Source of the DNA: Alistipes sp. CAG:435
Lineage (GTDB): Bacteria > Bacteroidota > Bacteroidia > Bacteroidales > UBA932
NCBI GenBank assembly: GCA_000433355.1
Contig: FR893161.1
Location: 10,098-74,097 of the forward strand
DNA: 64,000 nt
Direction of reading: 5' to 3'
This document shows positions 47,848 through 56,986 of the stretch, piece by piece; position 1 is the stretch's first letter; each line of letters starts with the position of its first letter. The notes beneath the pieces were generated by a model, which saw only the letters and a program-made list of their open reading frames with translations, ran no database searches and had not been told where the DNA came from. The position numbers were made by a program, and so were the translations under genes.

Positions 47848-49017
47848 TCAATATAGAAGACCGAAAGCCCAGATAGGGATAACATTGGCATATCCGGTCT
47901 CTATGTCATCCTTCACGACATACCCATTGCCGGCATTCTCTATCTGTTTGTTGCCCTTATTCTTTCCACCAATCTCGAAGGTACGACCATCTATCTCAAA
48001 GTCAGAGATTTTCGAACTGATCACATCGCTGATGACTCTGGTCTGATTCATAAAGAACGTCTCTCGTATGTTGCCGACATCGGCCTTGTCCGGTTCCAGA
48101 ACGTATATAAGGTTCGGGTTGTCAAGGTATAGTTTCTCGACTTTTCCAAGTCCTCTTATCCCTCCTGTCCTGTCCCTCAACTGTGAAATCATTCCGGCCT
48201 GCTCTATGTATATGAGATAATCCGAGACATCGTTACGGCTTATACCTGTCACCTCAGCAAGTTTGGTCATCACCGGTTTGAACGGAACGCTCCGAGCCAC
48301 CACCATCAGCAAGGACTTGAGTTTCCTGCCGATGGAAACATTAGTTTGAAGGTATTGAGGGATATCCACTTCCATAGTCTGGTTTATGACCTGAAGCATC
48401 TCAAGATCAAACTCCGGATCTCTCCCGAAAGGATAATACCCATTATGAAGATAACTCCGGAACAACGGCAGCGGATGCGCGACTCCTGGGATCTCCGCCT
48501 TGTTCTTGAGCACCTCATCCATTGAATATATCGGTGTGTCAATATCGTGGAAAAGTTTAAGATATTCCCGGAACGACAACCCCTGCATATTATAGATCGG
48601 AACGCGTCTGCTCAAATCAGACATTCCTTTATAGATGTCAAGGATTGACGAACCGGAGATCACAACCTGAAGATCGCTGTAGCTATCAATAATTTGCTTC
48701 AGTTCACGTGACCACCCTTCATATTTGTGAATCTCGTCAATAAACAGGTGCCGTCCGCCCATTTTCACAAACCTGTCGGCCAGATCCACAAGCTTATGCT
48801 CCGAAAAGTACAAATGGTCCGCCGAAACGTACAACGTGTCATCTACGCTATGATGCAGTTTTATATGTTGCAGCAACATTGTGGATTTTCCCACACCACG
48901 TGGCCCCACAAGGCCGAACGCTTTCACGTCCCATTTGATGAAGGGATACTTATAGCGGAGAAAATCAGTTGAAGTCTCCTTCAACTTTCTTGTGAAATAT
49001 TCGTATAGTTGTTCCAT
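47848..49017 (-). CDS. AAA_14/DUF4143 family ATPase
   Basis: A 389-residue protein. Walker A is GLVGPRGVGKSTMLLQ, Walker B is HLFIDEIHKYEGW, and sensor 1 is VVISGSSILD. After the AAA domain, a winged-helix/DUF4143-like C-terminal half follows (ISRNDVSDYLIYIEQAGMIS). Such ATPases are widespread, often mobile in prokaryotes, and of unknown function; many are grouped with toxin-like accessory genes. Its upstream region has a TATATTTG element (49037-49044) and three phased palindromes. Separated by 68 bases from the S9 peptidase downstream. Confidence 0.82.
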   Translation of the reverse strand: MEQLYEYFTRKLKETSTDFLRYKYPFIKWDVKAFGLVGPRGVGKSTMLLQHIKLHHSVDDTLYVSADHLYFSEHKLVDLADRFVKMGGRHLFIDEIHKYEGWSRELKQIIDSYSDLQVVISGSSILDIYKGMSDLSRRVPIYNMQGLSFREYLKLFHDIDTPIYSMDEVLKNKAEIPGVAHPLPLFRSYLHNGYYPFGRDPEFDLEMLQVINQTMEVDIPQYLQTNVSIGRKLKSLLMVVARSVPFKPVMTKLAEVTGISRNDVSDYLIYIEQAGMISQLRDRTGGIRGLGKVEKLYLDNPNLIYVLEPDKADVGNIRETFFMNQTRVISDVISSKISDFEIDGRTFEIGGKNKGNKQIENAGNGYVVKDDIETGYANVIPIWAFGLLY

Positions 49018-49036
49018 CGCATAACTTGTCCTATGA

Positions 49037-49044
49037 CAAATATA
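49037..49044 (-). promoter_or_regulatory. -7 promoter element of the AAA ATPase gene
   Basis: On the minus strand TATATTTG matches TAnnTTTG, about 20 bases before the ATG at 49017. The first palindrome (49051-49069) sits between the -7 and -33 positions, where a bound protein would block transcription. Confidence 0.55.
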
Positions 49045-49050
49045 GGACTA

Positions 49051-49133
49051 TTGCACGAAATTAGTGCAACTTTTATCAATATTTGCATAAATTTAATGCG
49101 AGTTTACCAGAAACATGCACAAATGTTATGCAA
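49051..49133. promoter_or_regulatory. Three 19-bp palindromic operators at 32-bp spacing
   Basis: Sites are TTGCACGAAATTAGTGCAA (49051-49069), TTGCATAAATTTAATGCGA (49083-49101) and ATGCACAAATGTTATGCAA (49115-49133). The consensus has TTGCA and TGCAA arms. Starts are exactly 32 bases apart, about three helical turns, so bound dimers would lie on one face of the DNA. They overlap the predicted promoter of the AAA ATPase gene. Confidence 0.7.
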
Positions 49134-49216
49134 AATTGATCGCAAGGACGCCGGGCCTCCAGGCCGTAAGAAAAAATGCGAAGCCTGTTCCTTTCATCTA
49201 TGTTATTATCAATTAG

Positions 49217-49266
49217 AACCTGTCGGGAGTATCACCTCCCGGCAGGCTTATGGCGCGGGAATGCCC
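49217..49266 (-). terminator. Double hairpin after the fimbrial operon
   Basis: On the minus strand GCGGG-CATT-CCCGC and then CCTGCCGGGAG/CTCCCGACAGG follow the fimbrillin stop within 12 bases, with TTCTAATT after the second. Probable terminator. Confidence 0.6.
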
Positions 49267-49276
49267 GCGATTCTTA

Positions 49277-50347
49277 TTATCTGTCGATGGTAATCTTACC
49301 AGCCTCGTCATCGATCCAGTTCTCAACAGCCGGATCCCAGTGAATCTCGTTCAGAGAGAAGGTAAGGTTAAAAGTGTACCTGTGTCCCATCTCCCACTTA
49401 GGGAAGACATCCTTTACCTTAACTGTCTTTGTGCACTCTTCCTTAACGACATTGTTACCAACAACGGTTTCCACAGTATATGTAATTACAATATAGCTGT
49501 TATCATTAAATTCCTGAGGAATGTAGATGTACTGACCATCCTCAACTCCAGCTCCTCCTTTGATCTCAGCCGGGACTGCAATCAACTTTCCACTCTTAAC
49601 CTCGAAGCCAACATTCTCCGCATAAACCTGATCAGGCAAAAAATCGTTTCCACCCGGGGCCATCATCTCTGGAATCTGGCTATAGGTTGCATAATGATAA
49701 AGATTAGTGAATTTCACAGAGTTCAAGATGAACTTCTTGTTAGCATAATCCTCAGCAAGATTAGCGGCGACATTGACCATAGAAAGCTTGTGACGGAAAA
49801 GAGTCGGAACTCCGGTGTGAGCATAGTTATTCTCATTTTCTGTCTTATCAGCAGCGATGTCAGCAACAAGAAAATCAACATTCTTGTTCGTGGCCACATC
49901 AAAATGGCCAGTGATTCCACCCTGATACTGTCCGTCTTCGCCTAGTGCCCATACACAAGCAAAACCGGAATTATCACCTACCGTCATATCTTTCTTGTTG
50001 TACGAATACGCGAAGAATGTCAAAGAACCACCATCCTTCGGCCAATAGTAAGATGTTGTCTCATTCTTCCACAAGTTGCCATTGTATGAAATTGTAGAAC
50101 CGTCGATGTACATCTGAGCCTCGGAGTTGTTGGCAGCCCAAGTCTTGCCAGGTCCAAGATAATAGGCATAGGAGACAAAGACATTATTGTGATCAAAATC
50201 AGTCTGAGTCTGGCTAAGAGCCTTGGTGCGAGGAGCGACATTGAACGTGATCTCGCTGTTCACGTTTGAGGCGACCGGCGTCACCTCTGTCTTTGAGCAG
50301 GCCGCGAGAGTCGCGAGAACTGCCAATACAAACATTTCTTTTTTCAT
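49277..50347 (-). CDS. Fimbrillin-family (Mfa-like) lipoprotein
   Basis: A 356-residue lipoprotein (lipobox LATLAACSK). The mature start ITFNVAPRTKALS and the block SYYWPKDGGSLTFFAYS are typical of Mfa-like fimbrillins, which are exported as lipoproteins, trimmed and polymerised by strand exchange on the cell surface. It is the third gene of the DUF3575-DUF5119-fimbrillin order. Coding is lower in GC than neighbours and it contains no GAATAT hexamer. Confidence 0.85.
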   Translation of the reverse strand: MKKEMFVLAVLATLAACSKTEVTPVASNVNSEITFNVAPRTKALSQTQTDFDHNNVFVSYAYYLGPGKTWAANNSEAQMYIDGSTISYNGNLWKNETTSYYWPKDGGSLTFFAYSYNKKDMTVGDNSGFACVWALGEDGQYQGGITGHFDVATNKNVDFLVADIAADKTENENNYAHTGVPTLFRHKLSMVNVAANLAEDYANKKFILNSVKFTNLYHYATYSQIPEMMAPGGNDFLPDQVYAENVGFEVKSGKLIAVPAEIKGGAGVEDGQYIYIPQEFNDNSYIVITYTVETVVGNNVVKEECTKTVKVKDVFPKWEMGHRYTFNLTFSLNEIHWDPAVENWIDDEAGKITIDR

Positions 50348-50439
50348 GATAAAACACAAATTAAAAGTTAAACTAAAAAAATCTTTTTCAATAAATTAAT
50401 AAATAATTACGCTCCTGTCATCATGAGCTATGGTAAGTA

Positions 50440-51483
50440 CTAAATCACTATATCTTTCTGTTCATCTTCCCAGTCATCGACCTTAGGTTCAAAGGCACCA
50501 CCTAAGTCCTTCGGTGGCTCGACCTTGATAGTGTCCTCCAAAAGAAGCCAATGGTGCTTGACAGCATTCTCTGTGAGAAACAGGTTCGAAATGTCAAAGG
50601 TCTTGCGGACACTCGTGCCGCCCTTGACCGCAAGGTCGAAAGTCACCTCGAAGTTGTTGTCCGACTCCGGGATGCGTCCGAATGTGTTGAACACCGCACA
50701 GATCACATTCTTGCCTTTGTCATCACTTTTCTGGAGATTGAACCATACGGAAGCTTCCGGATCGTTCATCCTCGTGTCGGTGGCAATAAGGTTTGCGCGG
50801 ACCATGCCTGAGAGAACAGCCTGCGCCGAAGTGACATATTCAAGCCCATCCACCTTGACTTGAATATACCAGCTCTCAACTACCGATGAGGCATCCGCAT
50901 AGATCGTGTAGATTCCGTTGTGATAGGGCACAGTCTCACACACGTTCCTGGCCACCACAAGATGCTCTGGCTGCATGAGAATGTTCGGAGCGTCTTTCCC
51001 TTTGGTAGAGTACTTGTTCAGAACGGCTGACGGTGCAGGATCTGTGTATGCCTCTGCCTTGTCCCAACTGTAGTAGTTCCTTATCAAAGTCTCTTCAGTG
51101 CCGAAATCATAGATGAGCATCCTGTAACTGCCCGGTGCAAGCATGACTTCTCCGCTCACAATGCGGTTTCCGTTCTCGTCAAAGCTCACATCTGTGATAA
51201 AGCCCTCTGCGGCAATAACATCCTCGTTTTCTCCAAAGAACAGCACGTGCATGGCACTCGGCTCTATCTTCTGGACCGGGATCTTGTCATTGTAGATGTC
51301 TGACGTGACATTGTGGATTCCGGCCACATTCACCCTGACCCTGACTGCAGTAAGGTTGTCAGGATCCTCAAGGGGACGTCTCCGGCATCCGCCTGCGACT
51401 ATTGCAAAAAGCAGCAGGAGAACGGACAGTCCACGGCAGAAGAACACAGCGGAACTATACTTTATATTGGTGTCAGACATCAT
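50440..51483 (-). CDS. DUF5119 fimbrial accessory lipoprotein
   Basis: A 347-residue lipoprotein with signal and lipobox (LLFAIVAGGCRRR). The pattern MHVLFFGENEDVIAAEGFI followed by LAPGSYRMLIYDFGTEE fits DUF5119, a Mfa2/FimB-like anchor protein family. It lies between the DUF3575 gene and the fimbrillin gene and probably caps or anchors the fimbria. Two adjacent ATGs at 51483 and 51480 are possible. Confidence 0.8.
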   Translation of the reverse strand: MMSDTNIKYSSAVFFCRGLSVLLLLFAIVAGGCRRRPLEDPDNLTAVRVRVNVAGIHNVTSDIYNDKIPVQKIEPSAMHVLFFGENEDVIAAEGFITDVSFDENGNRIVSGEVMLAPGSYRMLIYDFGTEETLIRNYYSWDKAEAYTDPAPSAVLNKYSTKGKDAPNILMQPEHLVVARNVCETVPYHNGIYTIYADASSVVESWYIQVKVDGLEYVTSAQAVLSGMVRANLIATDTRMNDPEASVWFNLQKSDDKGKNVICAVFNTFGRIPESDNNFEVTFDLAVKGGTSVRKTFDISNLFLTENAVKHHWLLLEDTIKVEPPKDLGGAFEPKVDDWEDEQKDIVI

Positions 51484-51515
51484 GTTGATGATTTGTTCTT
51501 TTTACTTGTTTCTGA

Positions 51516-52838
51516 TTAGTTTTTGTTTACTTTGTGTGAATCCTTCCCGATCGGTATCACCAATGAAACCTTGAGTTTCGTCGGGCCGAACCAGGAGACG
51601 GTTCCAACGTTGTACTTGTCCCGGAACAGGTGCTCGTAGCCCGGATCCGGCTGGTAGTGGCGGTAGTCCGTGCGAAGGAAGCCGGCGGAGACCGAGAACT
51701 CCATGTTCATCCACCTGCTGACCGGCAAGGCGTAGCCATAGGTCAATCCGGCAGACCAGAACTCTCCTTGGTAGCAGAGCTTCGTGTCCCACTGGAGGTC
51801 GTATTTCCCGGACATGCCGTAAACGCCGGCGAAATGCCCTGTAAGATAGTCCCTCCTGTCATCGCGCGCGAACCACCAGCGCGGCTCGATACCCATTGAC
51901 CAGATCTGGAAGCAATATTTCTTGCCGTTCGGCCCCCAGTTCCACCACGGAAACACATCCTCGACCATCACCGAGAAGTTCTTCCCGACAGGGAACTCGA
52001 CCTCGGCGTTGAGTGCGGTCACGGCATCATAGAGGAGGTTGGTCTTGGCGGCGACGGTGTAGAATCTCTCCTTCGGCGGCTCCGGCTCAGGGAACTCAAC
52101 CTCCGGCAACACCGTCGGAGGGGCGATGTTCACTGAATACGGCACCTCAAGGGTCACTTCCGGCAATTCACACTCAACCGGCCCGATCGGACGGACAGTG
52201 CTGTAAAGCACATGAATATCCGTGCGTCGCAGGGACGGATAGTAGTCCGAGATCAGCCTGCGCCAGACGTTTCCACCTTGCAGACGCTTCATCATCAGCT
52301 TCTTGGCCTCGGAATTTTGAGAATCCTTGAATATGTCCGAGACCGTGGACGATCCAGTCTCGGTGTCGTAGGACGCGGCGATCTTGGTGGCACCCTCCCA
52401 GTCCTCTCCACGCGAGATGACAACGAAGTCGGCATCCGTGAGACGTGGCTCGATGCTCTTCAGGAATGCTTTCACTCCTTCAGCCCTGTCACGGGCCAGA
52501 CGCGCGTTGAGTTCCGGCCGGCCTTCAGGTGAGGCGGCACCGATTATGTAAACCTTGTATATTCGTAGATTACCGTTGTACACGATAGACCTGAGTCCTT
52601 CGGTGGCTGCTTTCAAAGTGGCGGAGTTGTTCCGGAATCCACGTTCGATCTTGGATACAGCTGACCTGTAATAGACAGAGAATGAAGTCGTATCGTGCCT
52701 GTCCTCCTGAACCGAGGACGACTTTGATAAGACGACAGTCCTCATTGAGGTAAAGCCTGAGTCTGACGGAAGCGCTTCCGCCGCCACTGTCAGAATCGAC
52801 AGAAAACAGCCGATGAGGACACACAACCAAATGGCCAT
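51516..52838 (-). CDS. DUF3575 outer membrane protein with OmpA-like part
   Basis: A 440-residue protein with signal peptide (LCVLIGCFLSILTVAAEA). The first half has an OmpA-like segment (YIIGAASPEGRPELNARLAR, VVISRGEDWEG). The second half is the DUF3575 barrel (FYTVAAKTNLLYDAVTALNA, WWNWGPNGKKYCFQIWSMG). Typically first in Bacteroidetes fimbrial operons. I start at ATG 52838 because it opens the signal peptide; a TTG at 52874 is also in frame. Confidence 0.8.
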   Translation of the reverse strand: MAIWLCVLIGCFLSILTVAAEALPSDSGFTSMRTVVLSKSSSVQEDRHDTTSFSVYYRSAVSKIERGFRNNSATLKAATEGLRSIVYNGNLRIYKVYIIGAASPEGRPELNARLARDRAEGVKAFLKSIEPRLTDADFVVISRGEDWEGATKIAASYDTETGSSTVSDIFKDSQNSEAKKLMMKRLQGGNVWRRLISDYYPSLRRTDIHVLYSTVRPIGPVECELPEVTLEVPYSVNIAPPTVLPEVEFPEPEPPKERFYTVAAKTNLLYDAVTALNAEVEFPVGKNFSVMVEDVFPWWNWGPNGKKYCFQIWSMGIEPRWWFARDDRRDYLTGHFAGVYGMSGKYDLQWDTKLCYQGEFWSAGLTYGYALPVSRWMNMEFSVSAGFLRTDYRHYQPDPGYEHLFRDKYNVGTVSWFGPTKLKVSLVIPIGKDSHKVNKN

Positions 52839-52881
52839 GCCGTTGGAAGCACAATGTAATTTATTATAATTCAAGATGTTA

Positions 52882-52890
52882 CCCCCCCCC
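52882..52890. repeat. C9 homopolymer upstream of the fimbrial operon
   Basis: A run of nine C (nine G on the coding strand) lies 44 bases before the ATG of the DUF3575 gene, inside the predicted 5' leader. Such runs change length by slippage and often make surface genes phase-variable. Confidence 0.6.
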
Positions 52891-53055
52891 AGTTATCAAG
52901 ACGGTTGGAAAGAGCAACGATTGCGCTATTAATAAACCCTACCGCCATAAATTAAGAACCAAATAAAATTATAAGTGTTCTAACAAACCACTAACTTACC
53001 AAGCACAATAACATACATCAGCATTCCAGCTGAAGTGCCACCAGCAATCTCGCCG

Positions 53056-53086
53056 CAAAGGTAGTAATTTATAATTATTAAACAAT
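53056..53086 (-). promoter_or_regulatory. Promoter of the fimbrial operon
   Basis: On the minus strand ATTG at 53083-53086, 19 bases, then TACCTTTG at 53056-53063. It predicts a leader of about 210 bases that contains the homopolymer. Confidence 0.65.
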
Positions 53087-53286
53087 ATCCAACAATCTAT
53101 TTAGAATTTATCAAAAACCCAACAGTAAAAGGTTTAATATTCAAAGTTTTCAATCAATTAGGTTTTTCCTGATCCAAGATAGATAAAATCCATTAGAATA
53201 AATATTCAATCCTTTAGAACAATACACACTACGCAAAACGAAGAATAGGACAGTGCTCACACCTGTCACAGAGTCGGCACACGTCT

Positions 53287-53311
53287 GGTCACTTCGACAA
53301 GCTCAGTGACC
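53287..53311. repeat. Cleanest copy of the palindromic repeat
   Basis: GGTCACT and AGTGACC form perfect 7-bp arms around TCGACAAGCTC. It lies in a gene-free island with the 19-bp inverted repeat at 53349-53406 and serves as the reference for the copies inside genes. Confidence 0.75.
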
Positions 53312-53348
53312 ACAATGGAGCAGAGAAGATGATCAGACAGCGCGGATC

Positions 53349-53406
53349 TGTAACTCATTGCAAATCAGAGGATGAAGCTACACCCTTTGATTTGCAATGA
53401 GTTACA
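53349..53406. repeat. Perfect 19-bp inverted repeat
   Basis: TGTAACTCATTGCAAATCA (53349-53367) and TGATTTGCAATGAGTTACA (53388-53406) are perfect reverse complements with a 20-base loop. No coding support around it. The remainder of the 52891-53925 gap is AT-rich, with one weak plus-strand frame (53482-53838) that I do not accept. Confidence 0.7.
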
Positions 53407-53925
53407 AGTTCGTGCCGGGAGAATCTGGAGGGTACCGTTTCGCAACGAATTAATACAAAACACATTAGACATCACGCTTTTTTGAAGGTAACTCCAATCC
53501 TAAGAACTTACGTGCTTGCCACTCATCGGCTACTGTATCACGCACAGGCCAAGAACGCTTACACCATCCTTGACTGCACAGGTGCAAAAGACAGTGAAAT
53601 AAACCAGACAATCCTCAAGGCTGTAGAATATTACCGAACCGTTCAAGGATCGTTGGTAAACGTGATTAGGCGAACCGGACAAGAATCTCCTGAGCTTCAT
53701 TGCTTTCCCTCATTAAAGTTTAACATAGCTATGCGGCGTGTGACACAGTACAGATTGGCTTTCAATCAGTCCGTTGGTCACACGACGTTACAAATTTGTA
53801 AAATAATCTATTTAGTAATGATTAAAAAATATCCCTAATTATCAGCAAGTTATCCGCCACGGAGATTCAGACGGGGAACCAGACGGAGAGCCAGACGGGG
53901 AGCCATCCTATGGCAACCTGACACC

Positions 53926-55476
53926 TTATGCGAAATACTCATCCTTGAAGTTGACGAGGTAAACCTTGGCGGTGGCGCGGGTGAGGGCGGTGTAGAGCCA
54001 TTTGAGGTCATCGACTGTGAGTTCGTCCTGCCAGAAGGGGTTGTCGATGAAGACGCAGCTCCACTGGCCGCCCTGGCTTTTGTGGCAGGTGATGGCGTTG
54101 GCGTACTTTAGCTGGAGAGCGTTGTAGTAAGGATCCTCACGAACGGCCTCGTAGCGCTTTTTCTTGGTCGGGATGTCGGCGTAGTCTGCGTTCACACCGT
54201 TATAAAGCTGGTTCTGCTGCTCGTAACTCAAGGATGCGGACTCGGACTCAAGGGTGTCCAGACAGACTTTCGCGACGATCTCGGTGTCATCGTAGTCCGG
54301 GAATGAAAGGCGGGCATCGGCGAAATGAAGGCCGTAACGCTCCTCGAAATTCTTGATTGACACGAGTTTGGCGATGTCACCGTTGGCGATGTAGTCCATA
54401 CACTTGACACCTTTCAGGAACTGGTAGCAGTTCCTCACTATCATCAGTTTCTCGCCACGGACCAAGCGCTCCTCATCATAGAAGACCTGGGCCCGGATGC
54501 CGGCATTGTAGCGGTTCGCGCGCTTGTTGGAACGGCAAAGAACCACCGCGTCGTCTTTTGAATATTCAGAAAAATACGCCGAGTTCAGGGTGTCGATAAG
54601 TTCGCCGCCGGTTATCCTCACGATGTCATCGAAACCGTCAACGGTCAGACCCAACTCATCAGGAGTGTACATCCCGTCACCGTAGAGATCCGAGGCAATC
54701 AACTCACGTAATTTCGTGGCGTTGAACAAGATACCTGATTCTTTTTGCTGGCGGACGACCTCGGTCAGGCTACTGTAACAGACTCCACCGAAACCGTCCA
54801 TATATTCCTTCGCCAAAGCGGGTGAGGCGTCCATTCCGACAGGAGGCAGCTGGGCTGAATCGCCGATCATTATCAAGCGGCAGTCGTTGCCGGCGCGGAC
54901 ATATTCAATCAAATCCTTCAGAAGGTCTCCGGTACCAAATTGGGTCGTGCCTTGCCTTTGGGCATCGTCTATGCCTATCAAGGAGACCTCATCCACGATG
55001 AAGAGTTTGTGGGAGAGCTTGTTAGGGGCTAATGAGAACTGGCCGAAGCCGTCATCGCCGATAGATTTCTGGCGGTAGATGCATTTGTGGATAGTGCGGG
55101 CAGGCTTGCCAGCGTACAGGGATAGGACTTTCGCGGCGCGGCCGGTGGGGGCGAGGAGGTAGCATATTTCCTCATATTCATCGGGAGCATCCTCTACCGT
55201 ATTCCGGTGCGCTTCGTCAGTTGGTGGGCCTTGTCGAATCTCTGGTTCAGCGGCCCGCTTGTCCACTCGTTTCGGCCTCAAATCATCAAACGCCCTGATC
55301 ACCGCCGCGATCGCCGAAGTCTTTCCCGTACCAGCATACCCGTTAACCACCAGAATATCAGCGTCATCACAAGTAACAAAATCCGCAATCTCCCGGAACA
55401 ACCGATCCTGATCCTCCGTCCCATCATAAGGAAAATTATCCTTGAAACGCTTATAGAAAAACTCCCCCCTGTACAT
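53926..55476 (-). CDS. RecD-like DNA helicase (AAA_30/UvrD_C_2)
   Basis: A 516-residue superfamily 1B helicase. Walker A is VNGYAGTGKTSAI, motif Ia APTGRAAKVLS, motif II KLFIVDEVSLIG, motif III MIGDSAQLPPVG, and the C-terminal motifs ITCHKSQGGQW and WLYTALTRATAKV. It resembles the RecD2/Pif1-related helicases common in Bacteroidetes. A charged insert near residues 68-100 (about 55205-55262) matches a degraded palindromic repeat. It starts 5 bases after trkH in a three-gene operon. Confidence 0.85.
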   Translation of the reverse strand: MYRGEFFYKRFKDNFPYDGTEDQDRLFREIADFVTCDDADILVVNGYAGTGKTSAIAAVIRAFDDLRPKRVDKRAAEPEIRQGPPTDEAHRNTVEDAPDEYEEICYLLAPTGRAAKVLSLYAGKPARTIHKCIYRQKSIGDDGFGQFSLAPNKLSHKLFIVDEVSLIGIDDAQRQGTTQFGTGDLLKDLIEYVRAGNDCRLIMIGDSAQLPPVGMDASPALAKEYMDGFGGVCYSSLTEVVRQQKESGILFNATKLRELIASDLYGDGMYTPDELGLTVDGFDDIVRITGGELIDTLNSAYFSEYSKDDAVVLCRSNKRANRYNAGIRAQVFYDEERLVRGEKLMIVRNCYQFLKGVKCMDYIANGDIAKLVSIKNFEERYGLHFADARLSFPDYDDTEIVAKVCLDTLESESASLSYEQQNQLYNGVNADYADIPTKKKRYEAVREDPYYNALQLKYANAITCHKSQGGQWSCVFIDNPFWQDELTVDDLKWLYTALTRATAKVYLVNFKDEYFA

Positions 55477-55481
55477 AGCCT

Positions 55482-56975
55482 CTACTTGTTTCTCCGGCTG
55501 AAAATCATCATCACAACAGCCAGAATCGGATAGATCTCGACACGTCCGAGGAACATGTCAAGCGTGTAGATGAACTTGAGGGAGGATGGCTCTCCGCTAT
55601 AGCTGTAGATTGAGCCGAGCTGGTCCACCGAAAGTCCAACATTGCCAAGGGACGAGAGTATCGCCGTGAATGACTGGTTGTTGTCAGGGTCGAGCGTGAG
55701 GCAGGCCGCGAGCGAGATGATCACCACAAGGCCGTAGAGGGCGATGTAGAGGATGTGCGGGGCGATGTCGTTCTGCCGGATCACCCTGCCATTCACCCTT
55801 ATATCTTTGACGGACGCAGGATGCAGAACCATCCTCAACTGGTACTTAACCTCTTTGCACAGAAACATCATCCTGTCGGACTTGATGCCGCCGGTGGTGG
55901 AGCCGGCCATGCCGCAACATACTCCCATAAGCACCAGTATGGTGTCCGAAAGAACAGGCCAGGAGCTGTTGTCAGCGATGCTGAACCCTGTCGTCGAGGC
56001 AAAGCTCATGACGTGGAAGAAGCCGGAGAGGAAGGAGCGCCCCCAGGCCTCCTCGAACCCGTGTGCCTTGATCGAGATCGACACGATCACCCCCGCCACA
56101 ACCATCATGGAAAGATAGAACTTGAATATCTCGTTCTTGAACGGCTTGAGGGATCTTGTCACGACAGCCACGAAGATCATTCCGAAATGGACGGATGAGA
56201 GTACCATGAAGAGCATCGTGATAAGGTCGATCGTGATCGAGTCATAGGCACCGATGGAGGCGTTCCTGGTGCTGAAGCCGCCTGTCGCCACGACCCCCAT
56301 CGCATGGGTGATGAAGCCGCCTGTCGCCACGACGCTCATCGCATGGTTGATGGCGTCGAAAGGACTCATGCCGGCCAGCATGTACATCAGGAACGAGGCT
56401 GCGGTCAATCCAAAATAGACATAAGTGAAGATATAGACTGTCTTGTTCGCGCCGGATCTGTACTCCCTCTTGGACAAGGACGAAAGCTCAAGGGTAGTCA
56501 GCCTCAACCTCATCTGAGACGAACTCGGGATGATCAGCAGCAGGAAGACCACGACTCCCAAGCCTCCGATGAAGTGCGTCGAGGAACGCCAGAACAGCAG
56601 GCTGTTCGGCAGCGCCTCAACGTTGTCAAGGATTGTCGAGCCGGTCGTCGTGAATCCAGAAACACTTTCAAACCAGGCGTTTATAATCGTGAACGGCCCG
56701 CCCCAAAGCGCATACGGAAGCATCCCGAAGATGAAGGACAGCAGCCAGGACAGCGCGATGATCATGTAGCCGTCCTTAAGGGTGATGTCAGCCGATTTCC
56801 TTACGAATATGAACGGGAATATCCCGACGGTGAAGGTGATCGTGAAGCTGATCATCAGGGCGGCGAGGGCACTGTCATTGCCGTTCGCCACAGAGACCAG
56901 AATGGACAGGAACATGAACAGCGCACTGACAAGCAGAGCGTAGCCAACGTTTCTGGATATCACCTTGATGTTCAT
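55482..56975 (-). CDS. trkH: TrkH-type potassium transporter with duplicated filter loop
   Basis: A 497-residue K+ channel-like transporter with four membrane-pore-membrane repeats. Filter loops include FESVSGFTTTGST (first) and VVATGGF (second repeat). A 39-base tandem duplication (56274-56351) doubles the second loop: HAMSVVATGGFIT is followed at once by HAMGVVATGGFST. The frame is kept. The normal family has a single copy, so the pore may be altered or inactive. Preceded by a sensor-like membrane protein; no TrkA is in the window. Confidence 0.88.
   Translation of the reverse strand: MNIKVISRNVGYALLVSALFMFLSILVSVANGNDSALAALMISFTITFTVGIFPFIFVRKSADITLKDGYMIIALSWLLSFIFGMLPYALWGGPFTIINAWFESVSGFTTTGSTILDNVEALPNSLLFWRSSTHFIGGLGVVVFLLLIIPSSSQMRLRLTTLELSSLSKREYRSGANKTVYIFTYVYFGLTAASFLMYMLAGMSPFDAINHAMSVVATGGFITHAMGVVATGGFSTRNASIGAYDSITIDLITMLFMVLSSVHFGMIFVAVVTRSLKPFKNEIFKFYLSMMVVAGVIVSISIKAHGFEEAWGRSFLSGFFHVMSFASTTGFSIADNSSWPVLSDTILVLMGVCCGMAGSTTGGIKSDRMMFLCKEVKYQLRMVLHPASVKDIRVNGRVIRQNDIAPHILYIALYGLVVIISLAACLTLDPDNNQSFTAILSSLGNVGLSVDQLGSIYSYSGEPSSLKFIYTLDMFLGRVEIYPILAVVMMIFSRRNK
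56274..56351 (-). repeat. 39-bp tandem duplication in trkH
   Basis: Two 39-base units (56274-56312 and 56313-56351) differ at only a few bases and encode 13 residues each around the VVATGGF filter. Confidence 0.85.
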
Positions 56976-56986
56976 TTGGATATTCT

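Noticed and set aside
49051..49133. The three 19-bp units as a tiny CRISPR array
   Set aside because: Repeats are imperfect palindromes of only 19 bases with 13-base gaps, with no cas gene nearby. Operator sites fit better.
53482..53838. Plus-strand frame of 118 codons in the repeat island
   Set aside because: TTG start, no recognisable family, AT-rich repeat setting and no ribosome-binding site. Not enough support for a gene.
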